The position numbers and the translations under genes are program-made. A stretch of DNA of 64,000 nt from an uncultured Pseudomonadota bacterium (lineage in GTDB: Bacteria; Myxococcota_A; UBA796; CAJQPC01): assembly GCA_913060515.1 (NCBI GenBank), contig CAJXRZ010000009.1, positions 59,950 through 123,949 of the forward strand, given 5' to 3'. The notes below the pieces were generated by a model. The model was given only the letters and a program-made list of their open reading frames with translations, did not search any database and was not told the DNA's origin. Position 1 is the first letter of the stretch, and the number at the start of each line of letters is the position of its first letter. Shown here in pieces: positions 42,819 to 51,029 of this stretch.

Positions 42819-45122
42819 ATGTTGTTCCCCTTGATTCTGCTCTCGTCCCTTCAAGAACCAGCGCCGGCTCGGGTTTTTCCCATGGCACCGATCGGCAGCA
42901 TCCTACTGGAGGACGCGCGGCTCTGGGACGGCACAGGTGCACCGGTTCGCCAAGTGGACATCTTGGTGCACGACGGCCTGATTCAGGCCATCGAAGACGA
43001 CATTCCGCGTGAGGCTGCGGACAGCTGGGTGGCCATCGATTCCGCCTTTGTCACCCCGGGTCTGATCGACGCCCACGTGCACGTGACCCTGGCGCCCGGA
43101 GCCGGCTTGGAGGAGTGGCCCAAAGAGAAGCTGGACGCACACCTGCAGCACCACCTGCGGGCCTATGTGGCGGCGGGTGTGACCACGGTGCTGGACTGCG
43201 CCGGCATGTGGGAGGACTTGGACCGGGTTCAGGAATGGCTGGATGAGGGTGAGCCTGGGCCAAGGGTGCTGACCCTGGGAGAGCCGCCAACCATCGCCGA
43301 TGCCTACGGCCACGCGGTGCTGAGCGAGCTGCCCACACAGACCACCCCAGAGCAGCTCGCCGAGTACATGGTCGCCCACAGAGCCCACGGCGCCCATGGG
43401 GTGAAGCTCTTGGTCGAAGACGGGCCCACCAAGCCGATCTGGCCCATGCCCCAGCCCGAGTGGTGGCAGGCGGTGCAGACCTCGGCGGCGGAGCAGAGCC
43501 TGCCGCTCTATGCCCACGCTATGACGCCGATGGAGACCCAGGTGGCGCTCGGGCTGGAGCCGCGCGCGCTGTTGCATGGCTTGATCGAGGCGGATCCTGA
43601 GGTAGAGGCCGCCATCGCCGAGTCGGGTGTCTACGTCGTGAGCACGGCCAACCTGGGCGCCGCGCCCTTGTGGGGTTGGGAGACCGAGCGCCTGGACGAG
43701 CCCTTGTTGGCGCTGTTGGCCCACCCTGAAGAGCTGGCAGCGCTCCGTGACGAGGAGACCCGCAAGCGTTCTTTTGCCGCAGCTGGAGAGCTGACTTCAC
43801 CCGGAATCTCGCCCAGGCTTCTGCGCTGGATGAGTGGGCGCAAATTCACCTACAACATCATCGTCGACATGTTGGAGGAGCGCCTGGGGGTGCTCACGCG
43901 CCTCAACGAGAGCGGCGTTCCTCTGGTGATGGGCTCCGATGCCCCAGGTTGGCCGGTGCTCATCGACAGCATCCCGGGCTACAGCAGCGTGCGCGAGATG
44001 GAGCTGCTGGCCCAGGCCGGATTGAGCGCGGAAGAGGTGCTGATTGCCTCCACCCAGCGTTCAGCAGAGATGCTCGGAATGACAGGGCAGATCGGCGTGG
44101 TTCAGGTGGGCGCTCAGGCGGACCTGATCGTGCACAATGGTCAGCCGCTTCACTCCGTCAGCGCCTTTCGTGACTTGCAGTTGGTGATGCGAGGCGGGGT
44201 TTTGGCTTCGCCGGAGTGGTGGATGACGGCCTCCGCAGCGGATCTGGCGCCCAAGGCTCAGGGACCGGCCCTGCTTCAGCCGGTGGACAAAGATGGCGCC
44301 TGCGAGGTCACCGAACTGGCCACTGGAAGAGTGCTGGTCAGCGCTCCTGGTGCGTGCGGCGCTTGGACGGTGGCCTTGAGCCCCACAGACCCCACCCAGT
44401 GGGTGATCACGCTGGGAGACGAGGCGCCTGTGATGACCTCGACGGCGGGGGCCTTGCCGGCTCTACCCAGCGGAGATCTGGACGGGTTGGGCTTTGATGA
44501 AGAAGGCGGAATCTTGGCGTTCTCCATGGAGAGTCCAGAGGTGAACTTCGACGAAGAGGAGCAGCGGGCGTGGCTGATGGTCCAGGGCAAGCAGGTGGAG
44601 GTCGACTACGACACCGCTCAGATGTTCAACCCGGTGGTGTGTACGCCCAACACCCTGACCGAGGGCGATTGGCTGGCCCTGGAGCCGGAAGTCGTCCAGC
44701 TCTACGAGGGCATGTACGCGCCCTACTGTGATGGGGTCGGCGGCCGAGAACTGGAGGGCTTTCTGGCGCCTGGGCGTGACTACACCATGCCGGAGGGGGC
44801 CGTTGAGGAGGACATTCCCGAAGAGCTGCGCGCGCTCTCCAAAGACGACTTCACGCACTGGGTTTTGTTTCCAGAGCTCTCGCTGGCGGTGAGCAGCTAT
44901 TGGTTCGAAGGGGCGCACATCAGCGCGCCCATCGCCCACCAAACGGACCTTGGATGGATGCCCTTGGAGGGGGTCGAGGCCGATGAGCCGGTCACGGTCT
45001 ACATCCAAGACTCCCTGATCCTGGCTTGCACGCCCACCCACGCGCACCTGTACCAGCGCTTCGGCTACGGACGTGTCTGGACCGCTGAGGGGGTCTGTCC
45101 GGCACACTGGAACGCCCAGTGA
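42819..45122 (+). CDS. Amidohydrolase-family protein with unusual C-terminal half
   Basis: 767 residues. The amidohydrolase TIM-barrel occupies residues ~25-470, with metal motifs TPGLIDAHVHV, a Lys in HGVKLLVE, YAHAMTP, LLHGL and the catalytic Asp in GSDAPGW, then the usual return of the beta-sandwich (VQVGAQADLIVHNGQPL). Residues ~475-767 form an acidic extension I do not recognise, with several Glu/Asp runs. A short hydrophobic N-terminus (MLFPLILLSS) may mean export. Family members hydrolyse imidazolone-, dipeptide- or cyclic-amide bonds. Confidence 0.8.
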   Translation: MLFPLILLSSLQEPAPARVFPMAPIGSILLEDARLWDGTGAPVRQVDILVHDGLIQAIEDDIPREAADSWVAIDSAFVTPGLIDAHVHVTLAPGAGLEEWPKEKLDAHLQHHLRAYVAAGVTTVLDCAGMWEDLDRVQEWLDEGEPGPRVLTLGEPPTIADAYGHAVLSELPTQTTPEQLAEYMVAHRAHGAHGVKLLVEDGPTKPIWPMPQPEWWQAVQTSAAEQSLPLYAHAMTPMETQVALGLEPRALLHGLIEADPEVEAAIAESGVYVVSTANLGAAPLWGWETERLDEPLLALLAHPEELAALRDEETRKRSFAAAGELTSPGISPRLLRWMSGRKFTYNIIVDMLEERLGVLTRLNESGVPLVMGSDAPGWPVLIDSIPGYSSVREMELLAQAGLSAEEVLIASTQRSAEMLGMTGQIGVVQVGAQADLIVHNGQPLHSVSAFRDLQLVMRGGVLASPEWWMTASAADLAPKAQGPALLQPVDKDGACEVTELATGRVLVSAPGACGAWTVALSPTDPTQWVITLGDEAPVMTSTAGALPALPSGDLDGLGFDEEGGILAFSMESPEVNFDEEEQRAWLMVQGKQVEVDYDTAQMFNPVVCTPNTLTEGDWLALEPEVVQLYEGMYAPYCDGVGGRELEGFLAPGRDYTMPEGAVEEDIPEELRALSKDDFTHWVLFPELSLAVSSYWFEGAHISAPIAHQTDLGWMPLEGVEADEPVTVYIQDSLILACTPTHAHLYQRFGYGRVWTAEGVCPAHWNAQ

Positions 45123-45163
45123 GCGCGCAGGGACCAAGGCCAGCGCCCTGAGAGTTGGCTCCC

Positions 45164-46138
45164 TTAGGGCCGCTTTGGCGGAGGCGGGCGCCGCATGCTC
45201 CGGTCCGGTGTGCCCACCACACAGCGCGGCACCACCGGGTGGCTGGCGCTCAGGAAGTAGGCGGTTGTGCCTTCTGGGAACTCCGGCGTGACGGTCCAAA
45301 TGCTGTTGCATTCGTCTAGGGTGCCGGCCCCTTCTACGTACTCATAGTCGGCGTTGAAGGTGCCGTCGTAGGCCCCACCGGGCTGGCCATCGCCGCTTGG
45401 GCGGGTCCCTTCCTTGAGGCGGTAGGAGGAGCTGTGCTCGATGATGGCTGAGCTGCCATCTTTGGCGTCTTCATAGCCATAGAGCGCGTAGATGGGGAAG
45501 CCGTCTGCGGCCCAGCCGACTTGTGGAGAGTGGGCCTCAAAGCGCACTCCCTGCGCCTCCAAGAAGAGGGTGGGAAGGCCGTGGTAGTGGTAGATCCCGG
45601 TGGGCTGGACGTGCGCGTGGTTCTCATCGATGCCCAGGGACACCGCGCCGCTCAGGGCCTCGTATTGCCAGCCCAGGCTGGGGTCGCCTTGGTAGAACTC
45701 GCCGGCTCCCGGATCGAAGGGCACGCCGTTCAAGGCCCAGCCTGGCAGCTTGACCTTGGTGGGAGAGGCCGCCACCTTCGGCGCGACGGGAACCTGGGCG
45801 GTGACGCTCTGTACGGTGATTCGGTTGGGGTTGCCGGGGTTGGGGAAGGCGCCGGTGTTGTGCACAGGCACGGCGTTCGACTTGAGCAGTCGCCAGGAGC
45901 CCTCCACGGTCCAGGTGGCTTCGTTCGCTGCGATGGGCGCTACGTCAGCCGGCACGAGGCGCTCAACCCCGGAGGAGGCCACGGTGGTGTGCTTGCGCAT
46001 CGGGCGCCGTTGACCTGGAGGACCATTGCCCGGGCCGGGGTGCTGTGGTGGCGCCTCGGCTTGCACCGGCTCAGGCGCAGCCGCCGTGGGTGGCTCGTTT
46101 TTGGAGGCGCAGGCGGCGAGGAGGAGCAGAGTGTTCAT
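45164..46138 (-). CDS. YHYH-domain lipoprotein
   Basis: 324 residues, short signal MNTLLLLAAC, then a Pro/Ala-rich linker. The YHYH domain is recognised by IYHYHGLPTLFLE, preceded by LGIDENHAHVQPTG, and by GWAADGFPIYALYGYED. These proteins occur in marine and soil bacteria; the YHYH motif resembles a metal or copper site but its function is not established. Confidence 0.85.
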   Translation of the reverse strand: MNTLLLLAACASKNEPPTAAAPEPVQAEAPPQHPGPGNGPPGQRRPMRKHTTVASSGVERLVPADVAPIAANEATWTVEGSWRLLKSNAVPVHNTGAFPNPGNPNRITVQSVTAQVPVAPKVAASPTKVKLPGWALNGVPFDPGAGEFYQGDPSLGWQYEALSGAVSLGIDENHAHVQPTGIYHYHGLPTLFLEAQGVRFEAHSPQVGWAADGFPIYALYGYEDAKDGSSAIIEHSSSYRLKEGTRPSGDGQPGGAYDGTFNADYEYVEGAGTLDECNSIWTVTPEFPEGTTAYFLSASHPVVPRCVVGTPDRSMRRPPPPKRP

Positions 46139-46215
46139 GCATTGAGTCTATGCGCTCTCACGGTCCAAGACTGTGTCGGCTTGTATCGCTCCCTTCGCGC
46201 TCTGCGGCGCAGGCT

Positions 46216-47055
46216 TCAGAGCATCAGTCCCCAGATGGGCTGTGTAACCCGCAGCATCAGGAACATCATGGCAGGCCCGCGCTTGCCCTTGGACCAGAGG
46301 AACTGGAACTGGCCAATGAGGAAAGGAGGGCTCAGGAATGCTGTGGCAACCGCCACGGACTCTTGGGCGTTGATGCGCTTGAGCTCCTCTTGGCTCATTC
46401 CACCCCGGTAGCTGCGCGTGCGTCCCTTCTCGATCCAGCTCTCTGCGATGGCTTGGGCGCGGCCCATCAGCTGCTCGTGGGGGCTCAGGTGGTCCGCCAA
46501 GCCGATGTCCAAGGCCTCTTGGCCCGTTGGCTTCCAGCCCTCTTGGCCCAGGATGCGCTGCGCTTGCACGCCGACCAGCTTCTCGAAGAGCACGCTGGAG
46601 CAGCCCTCGGGGGGAACGCCGAGCTTGCCGAAGGGGGTGTTGAAGGTGGCCCGCTCGCTGGCGATGATCGCATCACAGAGGGTCGCCGAGGTCACCGCTG
46701 CCCCAATGGCCGGGCCGTTCACGGCCGCCAAGATGGGCTTGGGGAAGTTCAGGAAGGCGTCGAAGAGGCTCTGGTTGTGCTGCCGGATCATCTGATGCAG
46801 GCGGGCAGGGTGGGTCAGCTTCAGGCTCGCCCCCAGGTTGACCCCGGCGCAGTAGTAGGGGTCGCTGCCCGTCAGGATCACCGCCTGGGTCGCCTCGTCG
46901 CTCGCGGCCTTCTTCAGGCCTGCTTTGAGCGCGGCCATCATTTCCATGGTCCACCCGTTTAGGCGACGCGGGTTGTTCATGGTGAGCGTGGTCACGCCTC
47001 TCTCCGTCGACCAGAGGAGGAGACTGTCAGCGTCGGGCGGTGTGTCGTTGGGCAT
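46216..47055 (-). CDS. Enoyl-CoA hydratase/isomerase family protein
   Basis: 279 residues. Crotonase fold: VTTLTMNNPRRLNGWT, the CoA/oxyanion region VILTGSDPYYCAGVNLGASL, KPILAAVNGPAIGAAVTSAT, and the second oxyanion stretch FGKLGVPPEGCSSVLFEKLVG with a Glu in the catalytic position. The C-terminal half is unusual (hydrophobic, ending LRVTQPIWGLML). It probably acts on an acyl-CoA in the cytosol. Divergent from the DUF2277 gene with 25 bp between starts. Confidence 0.85.
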   Translation of the reverse strand: MPNDTPPDADSLLLWSTERGVTTLTMNNPRRLNGWTMEMMAALKAGLKKAASDEATQAVILTGSDPYYCAGVNLGASLKLTHPARLHQMIRQHNQSLFDAFLNFPKPILAAVNGPAIGAAVTSATLCDAIIASERATFNTPFGKLGVPPEGCSSVLFEKLVGVQAQRILGQEGWKPTGQEALDIGLADHLSPHEQLMGRAQAIAESWIEKGRTRSYRGGMSQEELKRINAQESVAVATAFLSPPFLIGQFQFLWSKGKRGPAMMFLMLRVTQPIWGLML

Positions 47056-47080
47056 ACTGCCTCTCTATCTCGGAGTGCCC

Positions 47081-47383
47081 ATGTGCCGAAACATCAAGCG
47101 CCTTCACAACTTGTCTCCCGCTGCCACGGAGGAGGAGGTGAGAGCGTCGGCTCTGCAGTACGTGCGCAAGATCTCCGGGATGCCCAAGCCATCCCAAGCC
47201 AACCAGGACGCCATTGCAGCCGCCGTCGAGGCCATCACGGCGCTGTCCATGACCCTGCTCGATGAGCTGGTCACCAAGGCGCCGCCCAAGTCCCGGGAGG
47301 AGCAGGCCGCTCAAGCCAAAGCCCGTGGACAGGCCAGGGAGGCGCGCATGCGCGCCAAGTTGGCTCAGGAGATGGGCACCTGA
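47081..47383 (+). CDS. DUF2277 family protein
   Basis: 100 residues from ATG 47081 (SD CGGAG). The sequence MCRNIKRLHNLSPAATEEEV is diagnostic of DUF2277, followed by ALQYVRKISGMPKPSQANQ. Function unknown; the family is small and widespread. Convergent with the propeller-like gene, stops overlapping by 19 bp. Confidence 0.9.
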   Translation: MCRNIKRLHNLSPAATEEEVRASALQYVRKISGMPKPSQANQDAIAAAVEAITALSMTLLDELVTKAPPKSREEQAAQAKARGQAREARMRAKLAQEMGT

Positions 47384-48525
47384 GGGTCGATGGCGCCCAA
47401 GGTGTAGGCGTCGCTCAGCACACGAATCAGGCCGTCGTCGCCGAAGCGGGCGGAGCCATACTTGGCCATTCCCAGCAAGGGCAGCTCGATCTGCGTGTGG
47501 ATTCGGTTGATCTGGTAGGGGTCCTCGGAGAGCGCAACGGCATCTCGGAGGGTGAGCCGTCCGTGCTGGGCCTCGGCGATCTGGGTGCCATCGGGGGAGA
47601 GCACCGCGCGAATGTCGTCGCTCACGCGCACCGGGCCGGCTTCTTCCAGACGAAACAAGCCATGTGAGGGGTAGTGAAAGCCGCTGACGTAGACCTGGCC
47701 CTGCCTGCTGACTTGAAGTCCGTTGACGGTCTTGTGGGGGCAAGGCAGCGCGAGCATCGGTCCGCCGCTGAGGTCGATTCGCTCGGCGATATCGCCTTGT
47801 ACGAGAACCACCCAGCGGCCGCAAGGGGACAAGGCGCCTTGGGGGGGCATGTGCTCCCCTCTGCTGAGCAGAGGCCAAGTGTGTAGCACTTCTCCGGCGC
47901 GGTTGTAGAGCGCGGCGCCCCCTGGCGCGGGCCCCAGGACGTTTCCCTGGGCGTCGCCATGCAGGCTGAGGAGATGCCCGGGGCCCTGCACACGGAGGTG
48001 TTCTTGGATCCTCGGCCCATCGGCTGCGTCCTGAACTTGCATCAAGCGCAAGGCCTGAAAGAGCTCTCCATCCACGCGCTCCCAGCTCGGCGCCAAGACC
48101 CAAAGCAGGCCCCCTTGGTCTGCCCAGCAGCTCGCATGGGGGCTGCTCGTGCCGCTATCCAGAGGCCCCTGCCACATCTCACAGCTCTCCGGCTGGATGC
48201 GCATCAGGGTGTTGTCGCCGTTGACCACCCAGCTCACGCCGGTGTCCGGCGCGACGCTGTGGCGAATCTCGCCTTTGTAGGGACCCAGGATGCGTGCCAT
48301 CCACTTCAGAGGCCCATCTTGGGGACCTCGGATGAGGAAACCTTCTTTGTTGAGCAAGAAGCGCAGAGCAGCGTCTCGCGCTTGGCCGAGGTTTGGCTTC
48401 TTAAAACTCTTCTTTCGGCTCTTTCCGCTCGCGTCTTCATAGGCGACCACGATGACCGGGGGCGCGCTGTCGGGCTTGAGCGTGAGGGTGGCGCTGCGGC
48501 TGGAGTTGTCACGGTGGGAGAACAT
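47365..48525 (-). CDS. Hypothetical protein, beta-propeller-like with WGR-type start
   Basis: 386 residues from ATG 48525, 8 bp after the SRPBCC stop. The N-terminal ~75 residues (VIVVAYEDASGKSRKKSF, ARDAALRFLLNKEGFLIRG) have a basic WGR-like look. The rest is a propeller of short blades (SWVVNGDNTLMRIQPES, GGLLWVLAPSWERVDG, PCGRWVVLVQGDIAERIDL, QGQVYVSGFHYPSHGLFRL). No signal peptide. Not recognised as a known family; last gene of a three-gene minus-strand set. Confidence 0.6.
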   Translation of the reverse strand: MFSHRDNSSRSATLTLKPDSAPPVIVVAYEDASGKSRKKSFKKPNLGQARDAALRFLLNKEGFLIRGPQDGPLKWMARILGPYKGEIRHSVAPDTGVSWVVNGDNTLMRIQPESCEMWQGPLDSGTSSPHASCWADQGGLLWVLAPSWERVDGELFQALRLMQVQDAADGPRIQEHLRVQGPGHLLSLHGDAQGNVLGPAPGGAALYNRAGEVLHTWPLLSRGEHMPPQGALSPCGRWVVLVQGDIAERIDLSGGPMLALPCPHKTVNGLQVSRQGQVYVSGFHYPSHGLFRLEEAGPVRVSDDIRAVLSPDGTQIAEAQHGRLTLRDAVALSEDPYQINRIHTQIELPLLGMAKYGSARFGDDGLIRVLSDAYTLGAIDPQVPIS

Positions 48526-48533
48526 GCTGCTCT

Positions 48534-48983
48534 CTATACGTGCTGGTTTGCTAGGGTGGCCAGGCCCTCTTCCATCGCGCCCGTGAAGGTGCGCACAAAG
48601 ATGCCGGCACCCAGTCCCCAAATCCAGGGATTGAACTCAAACCAGACGCTCCAGGTGACCGTACAGCCGCCTTCCGCTGGGCTGACTTGGAAGGTGCCCA
48701 GGTGGTCTCGTACCCCCGGCATGCCGGCGGTGATGGTGTAGGAGAAGCTGCCGGCGTCCGCGTTGTAGGCCGTGATTCGCTCCTCGATGGTGCCCCAGCC
48801 AAAGGGCTTGAAGGTCACCCGACGAAGCGCCGGGATGCCGTTCTTGGGGGTGTCGGGCTCCAGGAGCTTGACCACTTCTACTTTTGGGACCCAGGCTGCA
48901 GTGCCCTCGTGGTCGCTCACGATGGCAAAGATGGCAGCGGGCTCTGCATGCACGAAGCAAGAAGCTTGGGTTTCACGGCGCAT
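48534..48983 (-). CDS. SRPBCC family protein
   Basis: 149 residues from ATG 48983 (MRRETQASCFVHAEPAAIF). Pattern: AIFAIVSDHEGTAAWVPKVEVVKLL, strands FKPFGWGTIEERI and VTWSVWFEFNPWIWG, then the long C-terminal helix. Cytosolic; ligand unknown. It lies 8 bp downstream of the lipoprotein gene at 48992-49417. Confidence 0.82.
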   Translation of the reverse strand: MRRETQASCFVHAEPAAIFAIVSDHEGTAAWVPKVEVVKLLEPDTPKNGIPALRRVTFKPFGWGTIEERITAYNADAGSFSYTITAGMPGVRDHLGTFQVSPAEGGCTVTWSVWFEFNPWIWGLGAGIFVRTFTGAMEEGLATLANQHV

Positions 48984-48991
48984 CAGGGCTC

Positions 48992-49417
48992 CTAAAAGTC
49001 TGTCCCCTCGTCGTAGCGCACCGTGTCGAGCACGGTCCATGTTCCTTCGACTTGGTGGAACCAGAGGGCGACGATGTAGCCGTCATAAATCCAGGTCCAA
49101 CGCTCGATGTTGACCGCCTCGTGGCCCTTGCCGGGAGGGTAGGTGTTGTAGAGCTCGATGTCGTATTCGCTGCAGCACTCGCCCATGACGAAGGCGTTCT
49201 TGCGGGTCGGCGGCCCCATGTGCGCCAGGATCTGGGTGTCGGTCTGGCCGTGCAGCTCCGGCAGCTCGTCGGGGGCGCCTGTGGGAGCCGCCGGGACGTA
49301 GAGCTTCTTGGGCTCAGGAGGAGGCGCGGGCACGACTGCTGGCGGTGTCGTTGCGGCTGTGGAGGGAGCCGGGTCGGGCGTGCCGGCGCAGGAGAGCAGA
49401 ATGAGGAGAGCGTTCAT
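48992..49417 (-). CDS. Hypothetical lipoprotein
   Basis: 141 residues from ATG 49417, with short signal MNALLILLSC. A Pro/Ala-rich linker (residues ~12-45) leads to a small domain with LAHMGPPTRKNAFVMGECCSEY and WTWIYDGYIVALWFHQVEG. This recalls small lipoproteins that monitor envelope assembly (SmpA/OmlA-like), with the KxxxxxxMGxP start, but I am not certain. Divergent from the olfactomedin-domain gene. Confidence 0.6.
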   Translation of the reverse strand: MNALLILLSCAGTPDPAPSTAATTPPAVVPAPPPEPKKLYVPAAPTGAPDELPELHGQTDTQILAHMGPPTRKNAFVMGECCSEYDIELYNTYPPGKGHEAVNIERWTWIYDGYIVALWFHQVEGTWTVLDTVRYDEGTDF

Positions 49418-49532
49418 GGAACTTCCGGGGAGGGCCAGAGGCTTGTTTTGCCCGGCGACCCTACACCGATCCCACGATTGGGGGCGGGTCCAGGTTGCGC
49501 CGAGTAGGCTCTGCTCAACAAGAGGACTCCCC

Positions 49533-51029
49533 ATGACCGCGACCTTGATTCTCCTGGCCCTGACCGCCTGTTTCGTCAACTCGGACATTGACGGCGACGG
49601 CGACGGCGTCCTCGCCTCGGAAGACTGCGATGACACCGACGCCGAGATCAACCCATCTGCCGAAGAGGTCTGCGATGGCGTGGACAACAACTGCGATGGA
49701 GAAGTGGACGTGGACGCTGTGGATGCGCCCACCTGGTACGTCGACTCCGACGGGGACAGCTTCGGCTCCGAGGCTGCCACAGAAGCCGCTTGTGAGCAGC
49801 CCGCTGGCTATGTCTCGGACAACACGGACTGCCTGGATGAGGATGCACTGAGCTTCCCCGGTGCCATCGAGTCCTGCGATTTGGTCGACAACGACTGCGA
49901 TGACAGCGTCGATGAGGAGGCCCCCGATGCGCCCATCTGGTACCCGGACACCGACGGAGATGGCTACGGCGACACCAGCCTGCCCGTGCAAGCGTGCCAA
50001 GCCAGCGGCACATTGATCTCAGATGGCTTGGACTGTGATGACACCTCCGCGGACATCTCCCCCGACGCTCTGGAGTACTGCGATCTGGTGGACAACAACT
50101 GCGATGGTTTTGTAGACGAGGACACCGCAGAGGACACCACCACCTACTACCAGGACGCTGACGGGGATGGTTACGGTGTCGAAGATGTTGTGACCCAGGC
50201 CTGTTCGGTGCCCAGCGGCTACGCGGAAGTGGCAGGGGACTGCGATGACACCGATGCCTCCGCAAAGTCCTGCGTGTGCACGGTCAGCAGCATCGATGCG
50301 CCCGTCAACAACGTGAGCCGCGGCAGCACCTACGGACAGTGGATGACCGACTCCATGGAGACATTGGGGGCGGGCCTGGTTTGGGAGATGGACTTCTACA
50401 CGGGCGATACCTTGGTGGAGTACGCCAGCATGGCCGACCTGGCCTCTGGCACGGTGCTCAGTTCAACGGTTTTGCCCGAGGACTTTGATGGAACTGGAGC
50501 GGTTGTCTATGACGGATATCTCTACTACAACCAAGCCAATAGCTACACACTGGTTGAGTACGACATTGCAGCCGGCGAGATCACCTCCACCCTTGACCTG
50601 AGCGACTCAGGCTTTCGAAACTCCTTTGCCTACCAGTGGGGTGGCTGGTCCGACTTTGACTTTGCCGTGGACGAGAACGGCATCTGGATCACCTACGGGA
50701 CCAGCGCGAATTCCGGCAGTATTGTGCTCTCCAGCCTAGATGTGAAGCCCCTTGCCCTGGTGGAGACCTGGAACACGGACTCCGTGGCGAAGTCGAGCGT
50801 CGGCAACTCCTTTGTGGTCTGTGGCGTGCTCTATGCGACCGACAACTTCTACAACGGTACGGCCAACATCAACTTCGCCTACGACACGGTCAGCTCTACG
50901 AGCAGTGACCCTGGTCTGACCCTCACGCAGCCTGGCGGCTACGCGGCGATGCTGGACTACAATCCAGGGGACGGTCAGCTCTATGCTTGGGATAGCTCGC
51001 AGCACCTGACTTACGGAGTGAACTACTGA
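49533..51029 (+). CDS. Lipoprotein with MopE-like metal-binding repeats and an olfactomedin (OLF) domain
   Basis: 498 residues from ATG 49533, signal MTATLILLALTAC. Residues ~15-250 hold three to four repeats of the putative metal-binding (MopE-like) type, each with DGDGDG- or DSDGDSFG-type loops, CDDTDAEINP-type stretches and DNNCDG. Residues ~255-498 match the animal olfactomedin domain almost block by block: YGQWMTDSME, GTGAVVYDGYLYYN, DFDFAVDENGIW, SIVLSSLD, NSFVVCGVLYATDN, FAYDT, MLDYNPGDGQLYAW. Side-chain Ca ligands of myocilin (Asp380, Asn428, Asp478) have equivalents, as does the Cys pair. It is probably a calcium-dependent surface binding protein. Coupled to the GH113-like gene. Confidence 0.85.
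   Translation: MTATLILLALTACFVNSDIDGDGDGVLASEDCDDTDAEINPSAEEVCDGVDNNCDGEVDVDAVDAPTWYVDSDGDSFGSEAATEAACEQPAGYVSDNTDCLDEDALSFPGAIESCDLVDNDCDDSVDEEAPDAPIWYPDTDGDGYGDTSLPVQACQASGTLISDGLDCDDTSADISPDALEYCDLVDNNCDGFVDEDTAEDTTTYYQDADGDGYGVEDVVTQACSVPSGYAEVAGDCDDTDASAKSCVCTVSSIDAPVNNVSRGSTYGQWMTDSMETLGAGLVWEMDFYTGDTLVEYASMADLASGTVLSSTVLPEDFDGTGAVVYDGYLYYNQANSYTLVEYDIAAGEITSTLDLSDSGFRNSFAYQWGGWSDFDFAVDENGIWITYGTSANSGSIVLSSLDVKPLALVETWNTDSVAKSSVGNSFVVCGVLYATDNFYNGTANINFAYDTVSSTSSDPGLTLTQPGGYAAMLDYNPGDGQLYAWDSSQHLTYGVNY
51012..51028 (+). promoter_or_regulatory. Ribosome site deciding a CTG start
   Basis: TACGGAG at 51012-51018 is followed seven bases later by CTG 51026-51028, which overlaps the TGA of the preceding gene (CTGA). 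It replaces the usual ATGA/GTGA coupling seen elsewhere in the window. Confidence 0.55.

Noticed and set aside
47027..48103. A 358-residue minus-strand open frame
   Set aside because: Arg/Ala/Pro-rich noise antisense to DUF2277 and overlapping the propeller-like gene in another frame.
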